A stretch of 64,000 nucleotides of DNA, taken from Glossina fuscipes (Eukaryota; Arthropoda; Insecta; Diptera; Glossinidae). Positions 38,321 through 49,296 of this stretch are shown one piece after another. The position numbers and the translations under genes were made by a program. Position 1 is the stretch's first letter; each line of letters starts with the position of its first letter. The DNA is taken from assembly GCF_014805625.2 (NCBI RefSeq), contig NW_023998417.1, positions 979,253-1,043,252 of the forward strand, written 5' to 3'. Under the pieces are notes generated by a model. The model was not told the origin of the DNA. It did not search any database and worked only from the letters and a program-made list of their open reading frames with translations.

Positions 38321-40362
38321 ATCAGAACATTGAAGATATACCGTTGGGAGTCCAACATGTTAGTTCCCGATGATTTTATCAAATATAAAATATATTTTTT
38401 CGGAACGCTTAGCGCGTAGCCATTTCTCATCTCAATCGAATTCAATTCGAATTCAATTTCGATCTATCTGTTGATTGATTCTTGTCAGCTAAAGCATTAA
38501 TATAACCAAAATACGTCTCGTAATTTTGGCAACAATTGACAAACATAATGATAACTAAAAACCATTTACTCAATTCGTACACTGCCTCCAAGTACGTACA
38601 CAACATTTACTATTTATTTACATATTCGTATGAGTAGACGGTGAGTACTTTAAAATATGGCCTAAGCCGAATAACATAAATTCCCTTTCATTTTTAAACG
38701 CATTAAAGAACTTTCCATTATGTACAATATTCAGAAGGGAAAAAAAAAGAAAATTCGCTGAGAGGATTTAATATTTCGTTTAGTCGCTTTTTATTTTTAT
38801 CTTGTTTTACTTTGCTTTGTTTTTGATAACAACTTTGGTGGTCACGTTATTAATTCCGGGCAAATACAATATGGAGAGAAACGTACTTGATGAACGGTCA
38901 AAATATTCCGATAGCAAAAACATTTTATCAAAAGTGATCAATTTTGCGAACTTTTTCATAGGATTATAGAAAATTTCCACTACACCAAGAGAGTATGAAA
39001 AATAAAAACAAATCCAGTTGCGTTGCCACCTCTGCTCTGTATTCACGCGATATTCCTCCACCCGATTTATATTGTATTTCTAACTAACGATATATTGTCT
39101 GTCTACGCGGCTCTTCTTCTACGCTCTTACGTGGAGACACAAAAACTGGCCAATTATGTAGAGTTGGCCTTTTGTCACGGAATTCATTTACTTCTCAGTC
39201 GCCAAAGGGAAATTTTTCAGACAACTCTGCAACTCTGCTCTTTCATCTCACGACGAAGTTTGCATAGCAATTCTCGATAATTTAGGGAATGTTCATAGGT
39301 GTGTTGCTATAACATGGACATGGCGCTATAAGTATATAACGAAATTAAGGTACCAGAATAGAACAAGAAGATCCTTTTTTTTTTCTTATGCTTTAACTCT
39401 GGGCGGTTAACATTGAAAAAGACGAAGGAAGAGACACAGATAAAATATTTAATTCGAAGGTGCGGGCGAAAGCGTACTCTGGGGCTTTACGAATTTTAAT
39501 AGTTGAGGCGTTACTAACCTACAATTTAAGAGAATGCTAATGCAAATCTTTGCTCATAATGCTCTACTGAGTTGTTATTGTTTTAAGTTGAACTGTTGTA
39601 CTAGGATGATACCCTTCTTTACGTTGCTGTAATGTTTAGTTTAGTAGTAGTAGTAGTAGTAGTTAGTGGAAACGGAAGAGCTCTTCAAATTCCTCTTCGC
39701 TAGACCATCACAAATAAGTTTTAATAGTCGTGTTCCATATTCTATTCAACCGAAGGGTTGAAATGACAGTCAACTATCTCTTTGTAATTCACTTGACGAC
39801 TACCCTTTGTTATCGAAATTTATTTCGCTTTAGCATAAGTCTATTCAATAACTTTGCATTGGCGGGAAAGTTCTGTCGTCATATTTTAAACGAAACATTT
39901 GAATGTGAAGATGTTGTTTGATGTGTTTCTCTGCAATCGGAAAGTTGTTGTAGATATGGGATAGTGTCCAGCATGTCATTATCGCCTCCCAGCGATGATC
40001 TTCGTTGAGATTAAAATCTCGGAAATTAAATTTGCCAAAGCAAGTTTGGCAGATCCGACATCAGTCTGTGCTTGACTTCCTTTCTGACACTAATACTAGT
40101 ACCAGTGTCTTATACGCACTTCATCCACTACGCCTCGCAACTAACTAACTGACTGACAGAGTATAGAAAGTAAGAACCCCCCTTCCATAATGATGATGAT
40201 GATGATGATGATGATTATTTACAGGTAATAAAATGCGACGGAACTTTCTCGTCAACGCAATTATTTTTTTTTGTTACAATTTGTGTTAATTGTATATTTA
40301 TATATATATATGTTTATATTTATTTTCGTTTTTTTTTTTTTTTTCAATTTTCTCTTTCACAG

Positions 40363-40417
40363 TGAGGATTACTACGGAGACGTGGATTTGAAAGCATTGA
40401 AAAAATTAGGTTATTAA
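40363..40417 (+). CDS. Gasp: Gasp distal alternative terminal exon (short C-terminal tail)
   Basis: This exon lies 14,021 bases after the domain 3 donor and 13.3 kb beyond the proximal stop. The first base T again completes the sixth cysteine of domain 3. The reading EDYYGDVDLKALKKLGY then ends at TAA (40,415-40,417). The first 15 residues or so are clearly homologous to the proximal tail (EDYYGDLDLKSIRKSE), which argues for an exon duplication. The acceptor is excellent: a run of about 16 T, then CAATTTTCTCTTTCACAG. The isoform would be 221 visible residues, lacking the basic Ser/Ala/Lys-rich extension. Exact phase, reading frame and homology make this very unlikely by chance. Use as an alternative last exon is inferred; it could also be a decayed duplicate, though there is no lesion in it. 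Confidence 0.85.
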
Positions 40418-40560
40418 TTTAAAAAAAATTATCATTCGCAAAACAAAATATAATCATTTTGTTTTTATTAATTTTTATATATAACGACAATTGTGATTAA
40501 AGTTAATGCGTGGTTAAGTGAGCGTGAAGTAACAATAAGAAATTCATTTAAATTTTTTAG
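40418..40560 (+). other. Distal Gasp 3' UTR start with ATTAAA hexamer
   Basis: The sequence after the distal stop is A-rich, then T-rich. A variant poly(A) hexamer ATTAAA is at 40,496-40,501; a canonical AATAAA occurs only about 1 kb further on (41,482-41,487). The first 33 bases contain a near-unique string also present at about 12.3 kb (see findings). The true end cannot be set from sequence alone. Confidence 0.4.
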
Positions 40561-42414
40561 TAAAACTAAGATCCCATCATCTTGGCACAAAACAACTATT
40601 CATAATATATTATATAAGTGAATCGAAAATCGGATCAATAATCACAGATATATTAAATTCGCTTTATTAAGGCACACCTTGAAAGACATCCACCACATCT
40701 TAAGCTTGACTTTCGAGTCTGTCATTTGCCCGCTAAAGACAGACTTCGCATTTGTCTATGAATTTTTCTTTTAATCAATCTGTGCTAAGTGAATAAGAAA
40801 AAGTTCTTTGTTGTAAGTGAATAAGAAAAAATGTATTCAAGTCCTCGTATGTTTACTCTCAGCCCGATGCCGTCCGTAGGCTGTAAGAAGATTAAAAAAG
40901 CAAAGAACGTGAGTGCGCAGTATTTTAATTAGTCTGCGATCAGCAGCAGACAAATGGAGGAGGAGGTAAAGTAACAAAAACGGATCAAAATGAGATTTGA
41001 GAGAATTCTAGTATATGGGTTTTTATCTGAATGCATTTCTAAAGTTAACATCAGCGTCGAGCATTTATCCTTCGATGACGACGACACATGAGTACATACT
41101 GAGTAGACATTTTAAAAAACAATGAATCAAAGTCACGTTTACGAACAATCTAATGCGTGTTATATATAACCGATAGTTGGAAATTTTTGTAAATATCTTA
41201 AATATTTCCTCAGTAACGAAATGAAAGTTACTTCTCTTCAAAAAACGTGAACTTGTACTATATATACATAAGTGTATTAGGAATTTCAATTTTCAATTCC
41301 CGATAAGTGAGTCTTAAAGTCCTAAAGCGTGTGTGTTCTCTGCGCGAATTCTTATTAATTCTTGTAGAAATTTTTTGTATTTTCAAATATTCTTTACTTC
41401 AATTTAAATAAGTTATTAATGAAAATGTAAAAATTGACATATATATCATTTCCTATTCACTTTATACATATAAACGCATCGAATAAATTTCATTTCCATA
41501 TTGATTTATTTATTTGTCAATTTTATGTACACTTTTAGTTCTTTTAAAATATTAACGAAATTCGGCCATCCATACGGAGGTACATTATTTATTCAATAAT
41601 ATTATTATTCATTAGATGCAATTATGCCTGTAAAGCAAACGCACAAACATATACAAAACAAACACAAACCGGCACACATATACGCACTTATATATACATA
41701 TATGTATATGTTGACCATAGGTTAAGACGTTCGAGATTATTTGTGTGAAATTATATTAAATAAATAAAAATAAAAATAAAAAAAAAAAATAAAAACGTTA
41801 CGTACAAATACTTTATAAAGCATTTTTATTTAATTTGTGATTATAATAAACACAATGATTAATTTTACACATTTTGCTATATGTATGTATGTGTACATAT
41901 ATTATAAATAATTATTATGTGCTTTTAAATAACCAAATTATTTAACAGACATGTTTCCTGATTAAATGAAATTAATTTGTTGCAATAAAAAATGAAAAAT
42001 TTTTTTTTTGTTTATTATATTCTTTACAAAGAGAAGGAGTAAACTTAGTTTGTTAAAACATTTTTAACGCATAGAAATGCCAATTTTAGAAATTGGGTAG
42101 CGAGACTAAGTCCACTGCAGTATATATATATCAAATTATTATTATGGACAAATTTTCATCATATTGGACTTATGCTCTGTACTGAATGATCCAAATTCTG
42201 TAAGATTAATTTCTACGTCAAATTACTATTATGACTCAATTTTTATGATCGCATTTTGTAACCCACACTTTTTGAAGAATCAGTTTTCCTACGAACGATT
42301 ATATACGGGTTAAGCGGATTCAAAAAATTTTGACCATTCCGATTTAAATCTTGTTCATCAATTTAAAATTTCAAAATAAAGTCAATCAATTTTTAATAAG
42401 GTTCGTCCTTGGGC

Positions 42415-42550
42415 CGAGTACCACCACCGTATATCAAATTTCGAAAAAATACCTAAAAAATTTGCGGTAAATATGCATAGAAAACGTAGGACAGACGGAC
42501 ATGTTTAGATCGATTCAAATTCAGTTTCGAATCGTTATAATAATAAATTT
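42415..42550 (+). repeat. Dispersed fly repeat, partial copy 2
   Basis: Contains GGACAGACGGACATGTTTAG followed by ATCGATTCAAATTCAGTTTC at 42,491-42,530, matching the central block of the repeat at 3.5 kb. Upstream TTCGTCCTTGGGCCGAGTAC may belong to it. The 3' portion (TATACTTT..GGGTATAA) is not recognised. Confidence 0.45.
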
Positions 42551-43439
42551 GGAATAGGTCTTCTAAGAGCAAACGAAATCACCTAACGAAGATGAGTACT
42601 TGAATCGGATATAATCGTTTCAAAGGGTTTCATAGATTTGCTTACCTGTCAGTCCCTTCTTTAGAAGAAAATGTGATCTGGATTCCATTTACATTTGCTT
42701 CAACTATTCTTCAGATTCATTTACAACGCAGGAGCACCGTGGATATTATATTCAAATGATTTCCTAATTCTTTCATAATAATGTTCAGTTTTAAGTATGT
42801 CAACTAAGTCATCGCTTATAAGCGATATGGAAAGTCCTTCCTCTGCGCGCGAGCAAGTCAATCATGTATTATATAAAAGTTAGACTAGAATTGCAAGGTA
42901 GCTTGCTATAGTCTGCAATACTTAGTAAGGGATATTTAAAGGTTCACCGTTGACATCTTTTCCTCATTAATGAGAGCGACTGGCGATTTTGCTGTAAACC
43001 CTTTTATGTCATGAACGGAACTTCTCTCTCTCTGTTATGCGAAAAATACTTTCAAGTATATTTCATATCATTATTTTTTAAATGACTCAATATTTAATTA
43101 TTCAAATTTTCTTTGATCGATTTTGTTACATATAAAGAAACAAATTTAATTCGTTTATGATATCATTACGACATTACAATAAATAATAAATAACGATTGA
43201 CTCACGTGAAAGTTTCTAATGCAATTTTAATAAAACTGTAGATAACCCAAAGGAACTTTGTTTTCAAATAACAACAAATTTCTTACATTCATTATTAAAT
43301 AGAGTTGGGTAGAAAACGTTTTATTATTAGGTCGAGTCATTTTTCAACATTTCACTGTACGTTTATACTGTACGTGGTGAGGGAATTTTTTCTCAGTGTA
43401 ATCAGGATTTACCTTAGGTTTTGGATAATTTTCACCGGG

Positions 43440-43500
43440 TCACAAGCATGAATCTGAATTCATTTAAGATTGTCTGTCCGTCTGATGTCCACCTAACAGT
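43440..43500 (-). repeat. Dispersed fly repeat, inverted partial copy 3
   Basis: The + strand TTGTCTGTCCGTCTGATGTCC near 43,470-43,490, preceded by ATGAATCTGAATTCATTTAAG, is the reverse complement of the GGACAT..GACGGACAGAC core and its flanking GATTCA block. It is short and degenerate. Confidence 0.35.
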
Positions 43501-46500
43501 TTTGTGTTCTTTGATATATTTGAACGATATTTGAAGAATGTGTGTATTTTACTCCGAATACAAACTTTATTGAAAACAAATTGATTCAATCCATTTTGAT
43601 AATATTTGAAAAATTTGAATTAATTCTCAATGACAGCTTAATAAATACCCGCAGAAGCTTCAAAAATTTCTAAACTCCCTGTAAATCTAAAGGTCGCTAT
43701 AGATAAGTTTCGAGAAACACTAAGTAAAATTTATTAATATAGACAAGTTTTTAAAAATCGTGATTTCAACTGGACTTCAGACTGGACTGCTCTTTAACTT
43801 TTACTTATGAATTACGCAAGCAATAAGCGTCAGATGCAAAGTCTCCGATAATAACTACGTTAGTTAAACTTAGACAATTTGAGTGAACTCGGCTAGACTG
43901 GAGAAGTTTCTTAGGCACTGTGATGAAGTTCGAAATATCAGAAAACTTGATGGATTATTGAAATCTTTGTGAGTTTCTTGTATTCGTTTGGTTTCCACAT
44001 CTCAAGCAGTGCAGGTAGTCTTCAATTCACAATACCTTTCTATTTAAAATACCATAACTAGTCTCCTGGAATTATATATATCGACTCCGCAATGGAATCG
44101 TTCTCAAGTTATTAAATCGAGTATAGACCTTATTTACTTGGGACAAAATGAAAATTTCGGCACACAAAAAAAAAAAGACGCGACTTTAAATGAAAAATTC
44201 AAATGTTTGCACACACATGGTGGTAATGTTTGTGGCCTGTATTTAATCATGTAAGAATTAGAATAAAATTTGTGACTTGTAAACACAACGCGTTATAGTA
44301 TCTCATCATTAAGGATTTTTAGGTAATGAAAATCTGTTCTCTTAAAATTCCTTACTTGCTTTCTAAATGAACTTTTGCAAAGGGTAATATTTTCATTGTA
44401 GTATACCCTCAAGAAAAAAGACGAAAAAATTCATTAAAAAAATGGATTCTTTTTCTTCTTCTTAAATGCAATAAATGTTGTCTCATACGTAACAAATTTA
44501 TTTTTTTTTTTTCAAAATTCCATTTGTATTTAGATATTTGTTTTGTCTTATGCTGTTGTTTCGAAAACATGTGTAAAATGCACCAAAACGTATACATTAT
44601 GAGACAAAATAAGTTTTGTATTCAAACAGATTTGCTTTTATTACGGGGGGGCGGGGGGACTCTCTCTCTCTCTCTCTCACACACTCTCTCTCTCCTTCTC
44701 TCTCACTCTCGTCCATAACATTTTAAGCTAATATTTGTAAAAGAGGATAAATCTAAACAAGTAAAAGCAAAACTAATGAACATAGATGAATATGAGCCTG
44801 CATTTCGAAATACAAAGAAATTCCGATTCAAAATAGCATTTCAACTATATATAACTGCATCGATGAAAGCTCATATGCGTAAAGGCTGCTAGTAGTGTAG
44901 TGTAGTATAGTGTTTGGGTGTGTGCGTGTGTGTGTGTGTGTGTGTGCGTTTTTATTGCAATTTGCATTGTTACATACATAAACATAGGCATAGACAACGC
45001 AATGATAATCATTGCCAAAAATTTCGAATGCAACCGAATATAGTGAAATCTATTCCGAAACGAAATTTCAGTAAACTTCAATATTTTGTTTTCACTTTGT
45101 GCTTGCATGTTGGGCATTTATTTGTTGTAATGAATTCTTGTTTGTGAAAATTTTTCTGCTTTTAATGGGAAATTAGTTTTGTATCACATCAGTAAGTTTT
45201 TAGCATAGCTTTTTTTTTATTTATTTATTTTTTTTTTATTAATGATGGGAACTCACTTTAATTAAAAATTTACTACAAAAGTAAGAAAATTTTAATTCAT
45301 TCGCTCCGAGTGACTTTTTACCCTAACAATCATAGGTAATTTTTTGTTTTCATTAACAAAATATTTTATTTTTAAATCAATATATTGAAAATTAATAAAT
45401 AAAATAAAAAATTAATTAATTAATTAATTAGAAAAATTTAATTACATTAATTAATTAATTTTTATTGCATTAAATAAATTTTTTAATTAAGAGATCAATT
45501 TCCGCTATGCAAATAAAATGAAATTGAAAACCAAGAATGTATTAGTCAAGCGATCGTCGCCTCTCGTCGCTTCCCTCTCCCTCTATCTCCCGGCATCATT
45601 TCGATTAACATTGAATGGAAACATTTGTGTCTCCTTCACCTATAAGAATCTAAGAGTCTCTCAATGTTTAGCTCACCTGATACTAGAAAATGAATAAAAG
45701 AAACAATTAAAAGTGCGCCCATCCTATCCCAGGTAGTTGTTTGTTCGTCCTTTGTTTTCGATTCGTCCACTATTAGGTCTAAAGTCAGCCAATTCCGTTT
45801 CGTATCTAGCTTTAGCTGAAGACAAGATACCGTAAGTGAAATGTAGCGAAAAGAAAGTTTGAATTTCTTTCAGATAAAGTCTTACTAACCAGCTGGCCCA
45901 GACTGTGGCTGGCTCTGCTAATACCCCCAAAATTAACGACATTACATGGGATATCATTGTTTTGCACATTGTAGTGTTGATTGGCTGCAGTAATTGGCGG
46001 CTATGCTTCCAAACAGCGTTCTTGTGCACTTGCTGACGAATTTCTATGTGCTGCGATTACCTGATTAACGTCATGCTGATGCTTGCTGTTGTCCTTGAGT
46101 GCTTTTGCTTTTTAGGTTGAATGGTTTAGATTATTGCGGTTTATGTCCTTTTCGTCGTTTGCTCCAAAAAGCTAAATACCACAAGTTTCTTGGGTCAGAC
46201 GCTTTGTTTATTTACAAACCGAGTACAATGCTTATTATCTTTACCACTAGTTTATTGTAAATCGTTTTATGAGCAAAGCCACTTACATTTACCATTTTTC
46301 TGGTTCGATCAATTTGCATAATGCCCATGCAAATCATTCATACATGTATGTGAATAATATCAAGAATGCATTCGCTTAACAATTAGTCGTGATTCGCGCT
46401 ATTGTGTCTGTTTCTCCAACAGCTACGTTTACATTACACTATGACGGTAAGTCTTCGACTAATACTTTCCTCTGCTTATCATTTCTATCGATCTTATATC

Positions 46501-46879
46501 ATCGACATTTCATTGTAAGTTGTTGCCCTTTTCTTGTAAGCACAAGAAAAAGGATATAAAGAGCGTTGAGTCTAGTGGTTGTCCGTGGGTGTATCAAGGA
46601 CTTTGGCTTGAATATTTTCTTTGTCGGCCATTACACTTTTAATAAAATGCGGTGATAACAACGAACACGAAATAGATAGAATAAACAACTCCTATGTGCA
46701 CGCTACAATCATTGTAATCAGATATAAATCGAAAAATCAAATCACAAATGAGTGTTGTTGACCCACTTCGATGGGAGAAGGAAGCAAAATATTTGGCGGC
46801 GAGACTTCACAGAAACAGTGACAAAGTGATCGACCCATGAGAGAGTGAAAGTTTTAAGGATGTGTCGGTTCGTATATGC

Positions 46880-47100
46880 TTTGGCGAACGGTAAAACTTG
46901 TTCCTCGAAGTTTTGGATTTGAGGGGCACTTGAAGTGCGCTGGTCGGCCAGTCACTGACATTTTGCAGCTGGTGGAGCAAGACCGGCGCGCAAGTTGTCA
47001 TGAAATAGCGTAGCTACTGAACATCAATCACGTGACAGTTTGATGAAAGCATTTGAAAAGAGCAGCCTACAGAAAGAGGCTCAAAGGACAAGACCCAATA
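46880..47100 (+). pseudogene. Mariner transposase fragment (plus strand)
   Basis: The + strand frame starting GRPVTD at 46,942 reads GRPVTDILQLVEQDRRASCH then EIA-stop-LLNINHVTV, two stops, then KHLKRAAYRKRL. This matches the bipartite helix-turn-helix DNA-binding domain of mariner transposases (consensus SGRPxxxD..L..LVEQDPR.S..EIA..LNINH.TV..HLKK.GY.KKL). Just upstream the pattern FDLRG..SA, in a shifted frame, fits the preceding linker. The catalytic domain is not recognisable downstream, where the match stops at about 47,085-47,100. Three in-frame stops and a frameshift show it is dead. It appears to belong to a different lineage from the copy at 15.5 kb, but the two fragments barely overlap. 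Confidence 0.8.
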
Positions 47101-47318
47101 AAACCGCTCAGATTCCTTACATCACTCTTTGTTGCGCAAATTTCCATGCATTGCAAGAAAATGTCTCAGACTGTGACCAAGGAAAGGTGTTTTTCAGCAA
47201 ACTTCCAGCAAATCTTCCCTACATTTTATATGGACCTTAACTTGCTAAAGGTGTACGTATCTACGGCAAACTTTTGTAACTTTTCCTTGCCTTAAACACT
47301 ACCGCTATGGATCTTTTA

Positions 47319-47349
<31 letters not shown>

Positions 47350-49259
47350 AAAAACTTTTCAACAATTTTTACTTTTTCAAATATAAGTGAAATGACTTAA
47401 AAGGTTAATTTTTAGGTTAAAAGGTTTCATTAGGTTAAAGTTTTGATTTCTAACACGCATACTATATATAGTATTTAAATATATCTATATGTACATGTAT
47501 TGTTGCATGTATACATAACAAGAAATTTGAACAAAGTTTGTAAATTTGATAAAATGATTTTTCGAAAGTTTCAAGAAAGAAAATAATTCTATAATAAAAT
47601 TTATCAAAGTTAACTCGAAATTACTCAATAAAAATTATCGAAATTAACTTAAATGATAAAAGCCTTAATAATGATAATGTCATAATCACTTTGTCTACGT
47701 CCATTAAATGTATGCATGTGTATGCGTATGTTGGTGTATTTATTCGCCTGCATGGGCCATATAGAGAATTGCTTGTTAAAAATTCTTTCTATGATATAAC
47801 ATGCGCAAGACCACAACATCGTATGTTACAAAGGTTTTTAGTTTTATCAAGTTGTCACCACTGCTGGTGTCGAACTGTTGCGGTATTTTGTATAATAGCT
47901 GCATTACCAATCAGTTAGCCACACAATTCAATACCAAATGTTAGAATTGTGGTATGGGTAGAGCGAAGCGTACGTACGTAGGTCGAGATAAACGGGTATA
48001 ACATTATATACCCATGTACTTATATGTATGTAAATTATGTATATATATTTATTATATATATGTGCAATATGCATGTTAAAAGCTAATTTACACTGTGCTC
48101 AAGAATTGTTCATCAAGAATTTTACATCATACGTACACGATATAGTTATCGGTTCTTTTAAAATCTAATTAAGGTGCGCCCTGACTTTACTTTAGTCGGA
48201 CAGACGGTAACTTTTCTTGGGTTAATAGACTTTGACAAAGTTCAAATGTTCAACTTATCTTTAACTCACCTACCGCAACCGCTTTGTTCGTGAGGTTAAA
48301 AGGTGGTCGTCGGACGGGGCGGGAAGAGTAAAAGAGTGCTATCACACATAGATCATTAACTCAGCGAAAAGTTAGCAAAATCAAGAAGAAAAATCCAATC
48401 GCTTCCATTTTCTACAAATTTTTGGAAACTTTGCTACCTACATATATAAATATCGGGTATTTGTTTATATGCCTTATCCTAATTTTAGAAGAAACGATTT
48501 ACATTTGCTTCCATCTCGAATCTCCTCGTGAAGCAGGACTTTGTTCACATGATGCCTTTCAGATGGCCAAAGCACGTTACCGCTTATACTTGCATAACAG
48601 CAAAACTTTTTCGGCTTAAAAATTTTTGTTTATTTAACTAGCTTTGGCTGTTTTGTGGATTCTTTGCATTTTCAAATTTCGAAGATATGTTGCATGCAGG
48701 CACACTTGCAGAGACAAACCTCCACTTTTCTATCAACGAATGGACGAATGCATTGACTGCCGTGGCCTAGATTTTCAACATATTGTTGGGTGTCTGCTCA
48801 TTGATGCCCTTAGTCTCTCCGTAGCGGCGGAGAAAGACCTTAGAAGAAGAAGAAGAAGAGTTTGCAGGAGACAAGTTTCGCTTTTCTTCTTCTGAATTTG
48901 GTTGGATTTGAAACTGAAAAGATGTACGTCCTTTAGCATAAGAAGGTCGAGCCAGGTCGAGCTAGCTAAATGGATGGCTAGTTAGTGGTTTTATAATTTT
49001 TTCAAAAATTTTTTCAATTATCGCGATTGAGTATAAATTTGTCGCATAGTGTAAATCGGCTTTAAGTAACGCTTGTATTTCTACCACACAAGCAAAGCCG
49101 ATAATAGTTATTGGACTGCCTATGCATTGATGGCATGTGTGTTTTTGTATGCTTGGGCGTGTGTTTATGTTTGTATTTGTGTATGCCCGTGCAAGTCTGC
49201 CCTACCTATTATCACTACCATCGGGCATTTCCATTAGAAACTTTGCTTTCTCCACCATG

Positions 49260-49296
<37 letters not shown>

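Larger units (their letters stand above)
27701..40362. other. Spacer between the two Gasp terminal exons (intronic for the distal isoform)
   Basis: I see no conventional gene on either strand in this 12.7 kb. Beyond the tandem repeats and SINE-like copy 2 listed separately, it contains (TA)n tracts (31,747-31,769; 33,594-33,615; 36,948-36,973; 38,009-38,029), a (CAT)n run at 35,067-35,099, (GAT)n at 40,190-40,214 and many poly(A)/poly(T) tracts. Short open frames such as the 97-codon minus-strand one at 32,535-32,828 show no recognisable motif. Confidence 0.6.

Noticed and set aside
45724..46029. 101-codon minus-strand open frame
   Set aside because: No recognised motif, no splice or poly(A) context; length is within chance for this much sequence.
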